Source: Paracentrotus lividus
Taxonomy: Eukaryota; Echinodermata; Echinoidea; Camarodonta; Echinidae
Length of the DNA: 64,000 bases
Direction: 5' to 3'
Assembly: GCA_940671915.1 (NCBI GenBank)
Contig: CALNVZ010000218.1
Location: 1,118,593 to 1,182,592, forward strand
The notes beneath the pieces are model-generated. The model saw only the letters and a program-made list of their open reading frames with translations. It made no database searches and was not told where the DNA came from. Position numbers and translations under genes: made by a program. Below, piece after piece: positions 24,101 through 32,525 of the stretch (position 1 is its first letter; each line of letters opens with the position of its first letter).

Positions 24101-27100
24101 TGTCCCTGGTGGTATGGTACGGGAGAGATCACATAAAAAAAAAAGGTTACGTGAAGTGTACATGTTTGTCCATTTTCAACATTATTGATCTTTTTATATA
24201 TTAGATTTCGTGTAAAGTTAAATTAGATCACTATACCTCTATTACTCCTTCCAGATCGTCTCTAAGGCATAAATAAATGAAGTTTTCCGTATTTCTTTGC
24301 ATTGATATTGGTCTGTGTGGGGTACAAATGAGACGCTTCCCGATGAAGTTTGTTCCGAATAAGGTGTCACGCAATGATTTCAATTTAGCAACGATCCACC
24401 AATCACAGAAGTGATCGATATATATGTCGAGGTCTCGATGTCTGACAGCACATCGTGGAATTTCATGGGTTGAAGAGAGAACTGATGTGAAGTTTTCTGC
24501 ACCTGTTGCGAAATGGGGGAATGAGTAAGTAATAATTGATGAATATTAAAATGATTATATAGGCAAATACCTTAAAATACCTATCTTACCATACAGGTAA
24601 ATGCCCCGAATTTTGGTTAAAGTTTCAGTATCAACTAAAAAAAAGTCTTATGATATTGATGATATTTACGGACACAGACAATTTTTCGACAAAATAAAAT
24701 GTTTAAGACAAAGTAGCAAGACATTTCACAGGGTACAATATTACCTTTTGATAGAAAAGTTGTTTTTATTAGGTACGATACATATTCATAGTATCAATAA
24801 TGCACTACGAATTAATCCTAGCATTTGAGCTTTTCACTATACTAAATATGAGAGACACAATATGACTTCCGATGTACTCACTGTTATCCCGTGTATAGAG
24901 GATCACTTGAGCTTTTGTTGGTCTTGCAAAGATAGCACAGTGTGGTAAACTGACCTTCACAGGCGTGCTGAACCTCAGACCAGACGGTGAGAACTTGAGA
25001 CCAACTGAGATGATTGTTTCTCCTTCCTTCAGAACCATTTCAGAAGGAACCTCCGTATTTGCCTGTACAGTGATATCCTCATGAATGCGGGATGAAACTG
25101 ATGGAATGTTAACTTCAATGTGGTACTCTTCAAGTCGAATGATCCTTGACATCTCAGAAGAGAACTCGATCCCTTTGTGAGGCTCGTTTTGATCCATTTT
25201 CACCTCACCCACGGATGCGTCTAAAGGGGGTAGAGGTTTCAAATGATAAAAAACACCCCCAAAAATATAGCTTGTGACTAACAAGGCTAGATTTGGCTAG
25301 ATTCAGCTTAATTTCCGATACCCCATTATCCGAAATGTAATATTTGTACACAAAATGACGGCAGTGACGAAAACGTAATAAAGTGAACGTGTACCTTTTC
25401 GAGACATTGTGGCAGAAGATTTGTCTGCATCAAAATAAATGATAGAAGTGAAGACGTTCTTGGATACATCTTCACTTCCAGAGTCAATATGGTAGCTCTG
25501 CGGTAGAACCTCTCCTAGTTGATAAATGATGAGTTTACATCAGTTGGTACATGTCAATGTTAAATTTTAACATTACTATTCAACTGGACATTTTCACTAA
25601 TTTGAAATCCATTGCATTTTGTAACAAAATTTTCTAGCGATCTTGTCTGTCGACAGAAACAATATTTACTTGTATATCAATATTGTGTTTTTTGTGTGTG
25701 TGTGTGTTTTTTTTTTTAAGTCATCCGTTTTTTTTTAGTACGGTTCAAACGATGTATTTCTCGATAAAATACAACATACTTGAAGCCTGTGATTAACAAT
25801 GTTAAGGCTGGATTTAGATTAATTTGCGATATATCATTAACTGAATTGTCGGTACTTGTAGATGCACAAACGCAGCTATGAAAATTATAACTGATTTAAG
25901 TGAACGTGTACCTTTTCGTGAAATTATGCCAGGTGGTGAGTTGTCTGCGCCAAGAAAGCGAACGATTTGCTGGTGACCCTTTAGGGAAGCTATTTCGAGG
26001 GGTGTATGCCCGTCATTGTCAGCCTTATTCTTGTCTGCTCCTTTCTCTAAAAGATATTGAACAATATTTAGCCGGCCCTTTCGTGAAGCTATGTAAAGAG
26101 GTGTAAATCCGTCAATGGTATCCTGATCTATGTCTGCTCCTTTTTCGACCAGATATTGAACGATATCTAGGTGACCTTCTTGTGAAGCAATGTAAAGAGA
26201 TGTAAATACTATGTCACTGCTAGCCTGATTTACGTCTGCTCCTTTATCAACAAGATGTTGAACGATATCCAGGTGACCCCTTTTTGAGGCCATGTAAAGA
26301 GGTGTAAATCTGCCAATGTCTGCTTTATTCACGTCCGCTCCATTCTCCATAAGATATTGAACGATATTGAGGTGACCCATTTGTGAAGCCATGTAAAGAG
26401 GGGAAGATCCGCCTTTACTAGCCTGATCTACGTCTGCTCCTTTCTCCACCAGATATCGAACGATATCCAGGTGACCTTTTAGTGAAGCTATGTAAAGAGA
26501 AGTAAATCCATAATTGTTAGCATGATCTACGTCTGCTCCCTTATCAACAAGATATCGAATGATATCTAGGTGACCTTTATATGAGGTAATGTAAAGAGGG
26601 GAACTTCCGCGATTGTCTGTCCTCTTCAGGTCAGCTCCTTTATCCACAAGATAGCGAACGATATCCAATTTACCAATCAGTAAAGCTGTTTGAAGAGGTG
26701 TACGACCATCATATCTAGACTTATCTATGTCTGCTCCCTTATTTATTAAATACTGGATGATATCTAGGTGACCCTTTTCAGAAGCTATATGAAGTGGTGT
26801 AAATCCTCGTTTACCAGCCTGATCAATGTCTGCTCCTTTGTCAACAAGATATTTGACAATGCCAAGATGACCATTTAGTGAAGCTACATGAAGTGGTGTA
26901 AATCCACCAATGCAAGCCTGATTTATATCTGCTTCTTTATCGACAAGATATTGAACGATAGCCAGATGACCTTTAAGTGAAGCTATGTGAAGAGGTGTTA
27001 ACCCGTCATTGTTATTCTTGTTCAGGTCTGCTCCTTTCTCCAAAAGATACTGAACGACACTCAGGTGACCGTTTTGTGAAGCCATGTAAAGAGGTGTAAT

Positions 27101-30100
27101 TCCATCATTACTAGCCTGATCTACAACTCCTCCTTTATCAACAAGATATTGAGCGATATCAAGATGACCATTTTGTGAAGCTATGTGAAGAGGTGTTAAC
27201 CCATCATTGTTCGCCTTATTCATGTCTGCTTCCTTGTCCACAAGATATTGAACGATATCCATGTAACCTGCTAGTGAAGCTATGTAAAGCGATGTACATC
27301 CGGTGTTGACCGTGTGATTTACGTCTGCCCCTTTCTCCACAAGATATTGGACGATATCAATGTGACCGTAATTTGAAGCTCTGTAAAGAGGTGTAATTTC
27401 GTCATTGTCTGCCTTATTCACGTCTGCTCCTTTATCCACAAGATATATAACGATGTCCAGGCGACCATATTGTGAAGCCATGTAAAGAGGTGTAATTCCG
27501 CCATTACTAGCCTGATGTATGTCTGCTCCCTTATCCACAAGATATTGAACGTTATCAAGGTGGCCTTTATGTGAACGTATGCAAAGAAACACAAATCCGC
27601 TCTTGTCTGTCTTTTGTGAAGATACGTGAAGAGGAGTAAATCCACCATTGTTTGATTGATTCACGTCTGCTCCTTTATCGACAAGATATTTAACGATATC
27701 CAGGTGACAACATTGTGTAGCCATGTAAAGAGGTGTAAATCCGTCACTGTTAGCCTGGTTTACGTTTGCTCCTTTATCAATGAGATACTGGCCGATATTT
27801 AGGTGACCTTCTTGTGAAGCTTTGTAAAGAGGTGTAAGTCCGCTATTGTCTGCCTTACTCATGTCTGCTCCTTTATCCACTAGATATCGAACAATATCCA
27901 GGTGACCATGTTCAGAAGCAATGTATAAAGGTGTAATTCCCTCATTGCTAGCCTGATCCACGTCTGCCCCTTCATCCACAAGATATCGAGCGATATCCAG
28001 GTGACCATGCTCAGAAGCAATGTATAAAGGTGTAATTCCGCCTTTACTGGCCCGATCTACGTCTGCTCCTTTATCCACAAGATATCGAACAATATCCAGG
28101 TGACCTTCTTGTAAAGCCTTGTAAAGAGATGTTAACCCCTCTTTGTTTGCCTTATTCACGTCTGCTCCTTTATCCACAAGACATCGGACGACATCCAATT
28201 TACCTATCAGTAAAGCTATTTGAAGAGGTGTACGACCATCATTGCTACACCTATCTACGTCTGCTCCCTTATTGATTAGATATTGGATGATATCTAGGTG
28301 ACCTTCTTGTGAAGCTATGTAAAGAGGTGTAAATCCGTCATTGGTAGCCTTGTTAATGTCTGCTCTTTTTTCCAAAAGATATTGAACGATATTCAGGTGA
28401 CCGTATTGTGACGCTATGTATAAAAGTGTAATTCCGCCCTTACAAGTCAAATCTACGTCTGCTCCTTTATCCACCAAATATTGAACGATATCCCGGTGAC
28501 CATTTTTAGAGGTAATGTATAAAGGTGTAATTCCCTCATTGCTAGCCTGATCCACGTCTGCTCCTTCATCCACAAGATACCGAACAATATCCAGGTGATC
28601 ATGCTTAGAAGCAATGTATAAAGGTGTAATTCCGCATTTACTAGCCTGATCTACGTCTGCTCCGTTATCCACAAGATATCGAACAATATCCAGGTGACCA
28701 TGTTCAGAAGCAATGTATAAAGGTGTAATTCCACATTTACCAGCCTGATCTACGTCTGCTCCGTTATCCACAAGATATCGAACAATATCCAGGTGATCAT
28801 GCTTAGAAGCAATGTATAAAGGTGTAATTTCGCCTTTACTAGCCTGATTTACCTCTGCTCCTTTATCCACAAGATATCGAACGATATCCAGGTGACCATG
28901 TTCAGAAGCAATGTATAAAGGTGTAATTTCACCTTTACTAGCCTGATCTACGTTTGCTCCGTTATCCACCAAATAGCGAACTATATCCAGGTGACCTTTT
29001 TGTGAAGCCATGTAAAGAGATGTTAACCCCTCTTTGTTCGCCTTATTCACGTCTGCTCCTTTATCCACAAGACATCGGACGACATCCAATTTACCTATCA
29101 GTAAAGCTATTTGAAGAGGTGTACGACCATCATTGCTACACCTATCTACGTCTGCTCCCTTATTTATTAAAGATTGGATGATATCTAGGTGACCTTCCTG
29201 TGAAGCTATGAAAAGAGGTGTAAATCCGCCATTGTTCGCCTTATTCACATCTGCCCCTTTATCCAGCAGATATCGAACAATATCCAATTCACCAATTAGT
29301 AAAGCTATGTGAAGAGGTGTATATCCGCCCCTGATAGCCGCATTAACGGCTGCTCCTTTTTCCACGAGATATTGAACGATATCTATGCGACCATCTTCTG
29401 CAGCTATATAAAGTGGTGTAAATCCGTCATTATTCGCCTTATTAACATCTGCCCCATTCTCCACAAGATATTGAACGATATCTAGCTGACCTTCTTGTGA
29501 AGCTATGTAAAGAGGTGTAAATCCTTCATTGGTAGCCTTGTTCACGTTTGCTCCTTTATTCACAAGATATTGAACGATGCCCAAGTGACCCTTTTTAGAA
29601 GTTATGTGAAGAGGTGCAATTCCACCCCTGTTAACCTGATCTATGTCTGTTCCTTTATTCACAAGATATTGGACGATATCCAGGTGACCATTTTGTGAAG
29701 CTATGTAAAGAGGTGTATGTCTGCCATTGGTATCCTTATTCACGTTTGCTCCTTTATCCACAAGACAGTGAGCGATGTCCAGGTGACCATGTGTAGAAGC
29801 TAAAAGAAGGGGTGTCCATCCATAATTAACAGTTTGTTTCTGGTCAACTTCCTTCAAGTTCCCTTTATATTGAGCGATATCCAAATAGTCATTAATAGAA
29901 GACTGCTTTAGATCTGTCTTTCCGAAATCGGATGCTGTGTTCTCTTTCTTGCCTTTATTCCGAAGACATTTAGCAATATGTATGCGGTTATTATTCAAAG
30001 CCCAGTCTAAAAGTGTTTGTTTTGGGTGATGAATAGGTCTATTATCCACCTCTGCTCCTTTCGATAACAGGTACTCAACAATATCTAAATGACCATTATA

Positions 30101-30346
30101 TGAAGCAAACTGAAGCGGTGTCTTCCCATCGCCGGATATCGTGTCCACGTCTGCTCCACTATCTACTAAGTATTTAACAATGTCGAGATAGCCGTGACGT
30201 GATGCAAGATGGAGAGGCGTTTGACCATCCTTGTCTTCCTTGTTGATGTTTCCTCCAGTATCCAATAGTTGTTTAATGATCTTTTTGTGACCTTTCACTT
30301 TATGAAAACGAAGAGGTGCCGTTGTTAGCCCATAATGTTTTTCCAT
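7160..30346 (-). CDS. Ankyrin-repeat / ZU5 / UPA / Death-domain protein (10 exons), disrupted in the last exon
   Basis: Exons on the minus strand are 30346-25912, 25514-25395, 25220-24882, 24502-24237, 23728-23641, 22251-22172, 21670-21521, 13296-13146, 8648-8582 and 8076-7160. Introns are GT-AG with matching phases (1,1,1,0,1,0,0,1,2), and the coding sum without the inserted MITE is 5976 bp, giving 1991 residues. Order: ~43 ankyrin repeats (about 18-1475), linker (1479-1518), ZU5 (about 1530-1631), UPA-like (about 1632-1876) and Death (about 1899-1985). This order is shared with ankyrins and, minus the repeats, with PIDD and UNC5; such proteins act as intracellular scaffolds and death/innate signalling adaptors. 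The function of this one is inferred, not shown. The ATG lies in good Kozak context (A at -3, G at +4) and follows an in-frame TAA. Exons 5-7 are less certain than the rest. The MITE at 7303-7931 truncates the Death domain. Confidence 0.75.
7303..7931. mobile_element. hAT-type foldback MITE inserted in the Death-domain exon
   Basis: The element is 629 bp, with ends AGGGTTGGGC and GCCCAACCCTA and long arms: TGCACTTTAGCGACGTC on the right side is mirrored by GACGTAAGACGTC...TTTTGCACTT-type sequence on the left. It is flanked by exact CTGATATT at 7295-7302 and 7932-7939. The 8-bp target duplication and TAGGG..GGGC ends fit the hAT superfamily. The arms are diverged from each other while the target duplication is perfect. 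No coding capacity. Confidence 0.92.
8077..8581 (-). other. Intron 9 of the ankyrin/Death gene
   Basis: AT-rich intron of about 0.5 kb with an A-run and an (AT)n microsatellite at about 8470-8512. Nothing else seen. Confidence 0.6.
8582..8648 (-). CDS. Exon 9: linker before the Death domain
   Basis: A 67-bp exon (phase 1 to 2), acceptor TCTTTTATACAG, donor CAAA|gtaaga. It encodes GSDPCTKKPMTPISSAIALD followed by TAK. Phase matches both neighbours exactly, which supports it despite its small size. It carries no domain of its own. Confidence 0.75.
8805..9425. mobile_element. Foldback repeat, ~200-bp arms, in intron 8
   Basis: The left arm (about 8805-8995) and right arm (about 9235-9425) are inverted copies. 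Matching points include ATATATCAAAT/ATTTGATATGTAA at the outer ends, CATACCTTTCTGTGATTACTG with CAGTGATCACAGTAAGGTATG, and TGACTTGGTCATTC with GAATGACCAAGCCA. The loop is AT-rich. Neither coding sequence nor a clear target duplication was found. Confidence 0.6.
9590..9745 (+). repeat. T-rich simple repeats
   Basis: (TTA)n and (TTTA)n tracts. Hydrophobic open frames across them are translation artefacts. Confidence 0.8.
9846..11540. other. Intron 8, mid part
   Basis: AT-rich intronic sequence with a poly-A run (10230-10249) and a C-run near 10666-10675. Short open frames on both strands at 10497-11299 carry no recognisable domain. Confidence 0.4.
12096..12601. mobile_element. PIF/Harbinger-type MITE, copy 2 (host of a nested copy)
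   Basis: The outer element begins TGCGGCGGTCACAACTCG and ends CGAGTTGTGACCGCCGCA with TAA on both sides (12093-12095 and 12602-12604). It is split by copy 3 at 12213-12464 between CTGCGTTTC and GTAAGGGTATTGG, words that are nearly contiguous in copy 1 at about 6013-6035. Confidence 0.9.
12213..12464. mobile_element. PIF/Harbinger-type MITE, copy 3 (nested)
   Basis: A 252-bp element of the same family inserted into copy 2, flanked by TTA at 12210-12212 and 12465-12467. Its insertion must be younger than copy 2. Confidence 0.92.
13146..13296 (-). CDS. Exon 8: C-terminal UPA-like strands
   Basis: A 151-bp exon (phase 0 to 1), acceptor GTTTATTTAG, donor AAAG|gtaatt. It encodes ILEERDFYYLTTHRESFLL, then GPEGTNKPKVRISFDLRQYS and KLKINFHVTLK. 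Repeated beta-type hydrophobic patterning fits the end of a UPA module immediately before a Death domain. An 8.2-kb transposon-filled intron separates it from exon 7. Confidence 0.75.
13297..14498 (-). other. Intron 7, right-hand part
   Basis: Contains (AAC)n at about 13421-13442, CA-rich sequence, a poly-C/poly-A run (13545-13576) and otherwise unremarkable AT-rich sequence. No exon or element ends recognised. Confidence 0.4.
15282..15800. repeat. Hairpin-rich repeat, copy A
   Basis: It starts TATAAATAGTGCATGCTCT, contains the inverted phrase AGAGCATGCACTATTTA near 15456-15472, a CCGAGGCCGTAGGCCGAG palindrome, several AACCGTTCAATATAAC copies and GACACGTGACATCATTTCAA, and ends CTACCACTATTTACTATA. 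The same succession occurs at 37544-38499. Both copies lie inside TATAGG-ended elements, so this may be an internal module rather than an independent insertion. Confidence 0.6.
15802..15861 (+). repeat. (TA)n microsatellite
   Basis: About thirty perfect TA units. Confidence 0.95.
16625..17450 (+). other. Unrecognised intronic sequence
   Basis: An 82-codon plus-strand open frame (16701-16949) shows no known domain and has neither splice-site nor codon support. I leave it as non-coding. Confidence 0.3.
17615..17695 (+). repeat. (TA)n and (CA)n compound microsatellite
   Basis: Tandem TA units followed by CA units with one interruption. Confidence 0.95.
17873..18121. mobile_element. Possible MITE with CCAACAGTCG ends
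   Basis: TCCAACAGTCGTTTTTAATG at the left is inverted as AAAAGCGACTGTTGGA at the right. Internal copies of ACAGTCG/CGACTGT and GCGAATGTTTTGCGAATG recur. No target duplication is clear. Confidence 0.4.
18427..18611. mobile_element. Short MITE with CAGGGGCCGCGGAGC ends
   Basis: Perfect 15-bp inverted ends CAGGGGCCGCGGAGC / GCTCCGCGGCCCCTG are flanked by AATTG at 18422-18426 and 18612-18616. Inside are long C-runs and the phrase GACCATACATTTGTGATTTT, which recurs in a degraded relative at 59960-60120. Confidence 0.75.
19979..20950. mobile_element. TIR element with GGGTACATGCAGGTA ends
   Basis: The ends GGGTACATGCAGGTA and TACCTGCATGTACCC are inverted and flanked by TA on both sides. Internal GCAGGTAATATGGG words repeat the terminal motif, including a 38-bp near-perfect palindrome at 20732-20769. 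It sits exactly at the right tip of E2. Confidence 0.65.
20950..21121 (+). repeat. (AAT)n microsatellite
   Basis: Long ATA/AAT repeat with scattered variants. It gives poly-Asn on one strand and poly-Leu on the other, neither real. Confidence 0.95.
21521..21670 (-). CDS. Exon 7: basic linker (tentative)
   Basis: A phase 0-0 exon of exactly 150 bp with acceptor GTACTTTTAG and a strong donor CAA|gtaagt. It encodes a basic, low-similarity segment ending TGSKPTKPPQ, which leads into exon 8. The donor and phase are convincing; the acceptor could lie further downstream, making the exon shorter. No domain is recognised in its N-terminal part. Confidence 0.45.
22172..22251 (-). CDS. Exon 6: UPA continuation (tentative)
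   Basis: An 80-bp exon after a good acceptor (GGCTTTTACAG) with donor GAG|gttggt. It encodes EQFLIRWGSGNLNISYLVD followed by QREVSKE. The hydrophobic/charged alternation fits beta strands of the UPA module. Downstream in the intron the sequence collapses into an AT microsatellite. Confidence 0.6.
22290..23475. mobile_element. Long foldback in intron 5
   Basis: The left arm (about 22290-22530) and right arm (22975-23040 plus 23303-23475) are inverted copies: CATTTCTTCATCAAAACTTT against its partner at 22510-22530, CCAATACTCGGCTGCTGGTA against TACCAGCAGCCGAGTATTGG, and AGACCTTCCTTCATTT against its partner at 22335. The right arm is interrupted between ATAGCACAA and GCAGCAGAGATGC by about 260 bp of T-rich and (TTTA)n sequence ending in a G-run. 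Confidence 0.75.
23641..23728 (-). CDS. Exon 5: UPA continuation (tentative)
   Basis: An 88-bp exon with acceptor AAAAAATACAG. In the phase set by exon 4 it encodes VTWEDRKLVGGPPTQFMVFG and then LWHHSQFLQ. The donor CAGG|gtattt leaves phase 1, as exon 6 requires. Without that donor the frame stops at 23618. The same bases in another frame encode a hydrophobic stretch, which I take to be chance. Confidence 0.5.
23729..24236 (-). other. Intron 4
   Basis: AT-rich intron; no repeat element or alternative exon recognised. Confidence 0.5.
24237..24502 (-). CDS. Exon 4: N-terminal UPA-like region
   Basis: A 266-bp exon (phase 1 to 0), acceptor TTTCGCAACAG. It encodes SAENFTSVLSSTHEIPRCA, then a core HRDLDIYIDHFCDWWIVAK typical of the strand after ZU5 in UPA (UNC5-PIDD-ankyrin) modules, and ends NFIYLCLRDDLEGVIE. 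The donor chosen is GAG|gtatag. If that donor is not used, translation stops two codons later (V then TAG), so this could also be a terminal exon of a short isoform lacking the Death domain. Confidence 0.75.
24503..24881 (-). other. Intron 3
   Basis: AT-rich intron; nothing further seen. Confidence 0.5.
24882..25220 (-). CDS. Exon 3: ZU5 domain
   Basis: A 339-bp, phase 1-1 exon with acceptor CCCCTTTAG and donor gtgagt. The product reads DASVGEVKMDQNEPHKG, then a ZU5-like core with the signature LKEGETIISVGLKFSPSGL followed by F.TPVKVSLPHCA and QVILYTRDN. ZU5 domains (named from ZO-1 and UNC5) form beta sandwiches and in ankyrin bind spectrin. In PIDD a ZU5 site is autocleaved at HFS; I see no HFS triplet here. 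The match to the family by eye is strong. Confidence 0.88.
25395..25514 (-). CDS. Exon 2: linker between ankyrin and ZU5
   Basis: A 120-bp, phase 1-1 exon encoding EVLPQSYHIDSGSEDV and ending SSATMSRKG. Its 3' end repeats the end of exon 1: both exons finish with CGAAAAG|gtacac, and both encode a final SRKG. The acceptor is TCAACTAG. It is acidic and Ser-rich, and probably unstructured. The matching ends suggest that this exon arose from, or was copied with, the end of exon 1. Confidence 0.7.
25515..25911 (-). other. Intron 1
   Basis: Short intron with a GT-rich tract (25690-25730). It carries a sequence resembling the start of intron 2: TGTGATTAACAATGTTAAGGC here against TGTGACTAACAAGGCTAGAT near 25271. 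This supports local duplication of the exon-intron border. Confidence 0.5.
25912..30346 (-). CDS. Exon 1: start codon and ~43 ankyrin repeats
   Basis: A single uninterrupted 4435-bp exon encodes residues 1-1478. The 33-residue ankyrin consensus is obvious throughout: G.TPLHIAS..GHLDIVQYL, then .KGADVN or DKGADVD. One repeat is irregular (KSGFVFLCIRSHKGHLDNVQ, about 27545-27610). A block of nine repeats (891 bp) appears twice in succession: the DGRTPLQIALLIGKLDVVR segment near 29110 recurs near 28220. The exon ends CGAAAAG followed by gtacac at 25911. Ankyrin stacks bind protein partners; nothing here identifies the ligand. Lys/Asp-rich, solvent-exposed positions vary between repeats. Confidence 0.9.
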
Positions 30347-32525
30347 CTTCCAATCTTCAATGTCTTAATGCTGGAGGCCTATTCACCCCAAAATAGGGGC
30401 TATAATGAGCGAGTTTTTGCTCCTCTAGACAAATCTCTTGATTTTTCCCCATACGCATTAAATAGTATACACAAGTTATTTAAGACGATTCCGGTATATT
30501 TCTCCAAGTATTCGAGACAAAAATTTTCAGTCATGGGAACCCATAGATCACTCATTCATACAAGAAAGGTACAACATAATTGGTATAGAAAGCAAAATAT
30601 GACCAAGTCAGATAAATCCAAGGTTATGAAATATCGAACTCTCAGCCTACGCTCAATTACGCATGAACGTACAAAACACGACAAGTATCAACCCGCTCAT
30701 CAATAAATGATTCCCCTTCCACTTATACGTAAGGCTAGATTATCATACATACGCGATTGATTAACTATTTCCCTCCTCTTCCCTTCCACGTATAAATAAT
30801 TATCAAATATTTGTAGTTATTGGTTTGTCCAAAGTCTATGATTTGGATCACAAGATATTCAAAATGAGGATTAATCATTGACATACGATTTATTATTTAT
30901 TGATTATGAGGGTTTTAGTATTTGTGTTTGGCGTACTCGAAATACTCTTATCTGTGATGACGTAGATTGTATGTAGGCATGAAAGGCATCGCAACCTGCC
31001 AGAGTTTGTATCAATATATATATATGGTTCTAAAAATGTACTATAGTATGAAGATCAATCCCAACGAGGTAATAGCGTTTAGTATTTCAAAATTATTTTT
31101 TTGATTCAGACTTTCTCCTACATTGTTTAAATCTCAATCTCGTTTAGCATGTTGCTGTCGTCAGTGGTTGTGATCTTATTTCTGTGATTTTTAATGTTAT
31201 TTAAGAAGTATATCGTAAAAACCCTTCTGCGTGTCGTACCTGCAACATTCGATACTTCTAACCTATATCGTTGTATATCACAAATGTTTATTCCAATTTC
31301 AATGAAGAAATTATATGTTTCTTGTATTACATTCTAAAGATGTTAATAAGAGCTTTTAACTTTTGTTTTACAGAAGCAAAATATACCAAGTAAAAATATT
31401 TAAACTATAATTGAATACCACATACACACGTTGTATGAGAGGATTTCCTACATAAATAGGTTAAAAATAGAATAAAACGAGTTGAAATGTTTGGTAGAAT
31501 TAGTGAAGAAATGCTTTATTTGTCCTGGCCTCTGCTTAACCGTGTCTGGATTTTCCCCTTTTCACTTTATGTAAATAATGGACGTTTACTTGTGTAGAAG
31601 ATCAAACTTATTAAACATGTCCAATGTTTAGTCACGCCAGGGAGATGATAATTGTTTTAATAATTAATATCTATTTGTTCAGGGATTTTTTTTTAGCATA
31701 CACGATCAGTTATAAGATCAAAGTTCTATTACAAAGCCCTGTTTACGGATTAAGTAAAAAAAAAATGTACCATCATTTTGAAATTGTCTTGTTTTAAGTG
31801 AAATCATCTACCTAGTGGTTTATGATTTTTTCGAAAAGAAATCCTCCAAGCATTTTTTATGCCCATTTTATTTGTGGGTGAAGATTAAACAAAAATGAAT
31901 TTTAAAAATGTGACTTTTGTGTTTATACAGAAACCTACAAACCCATACTAATACACCCTCACTCACACACACACAATCACACACACAAACACATACACAC
32001 CCACCCATTCTCATATTTCTCATGATTCAATTATATTTTTTGCTACTCACGGTCACGTAGCCTATAAAAGGGGGATATTATGTCATCATTTGTCGCTGGA
32101 CACCTTCTCCACTGGACTGATTCTAGCAAGCCAATCAACTCATCCGTTACTAAGCAATCTGCGCATGAATGCCTCAAAATGATTACGCAGCTGCGCAGAT
32201 GTTGAGTGACGTCACATGTCATGAAATTTCTGAATAACTCCCGCCTTTCTTAACAAGTATCGATCTTATTCTGTTCTCTCCGCCATCAAGCGTTCTTTTT
32301 ATCCGTTTCTTGTTCTAAAGTGTGCGAATGCATGTTTCTGTCTGTTCAACCTAAGAAGACCTTTTCAGACGAATACTTGATGAATATTTGAAGAGCTTAC
32401 ATGCAAAAGGGACTAAATCCACTTTTGATGAAAATTTAGTTAGTGACATCAGGCCATTGTTCATGAACGTACCCGTCTTTGAACCAAAGGATTTTCTTTA
32501 TTGTTGATTGCAACTGTAAGAAAAC
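30347..32525. other. Sequence upstream of the ankyrin gene
   Basis: Presumed 5' flank of gene 1 on the minus strand. No TATA box could be assigned to it. A CA-rich tract lies at 31958-32005. On the plus strand a good TATA box (CCTATAAAAGGGGG, 32061) and a CRE-type TGACGTCA (about 32208-32215) occur, with no recognisable gene downstream. Repeat arms begin near 32390. Confidence 0.35.
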
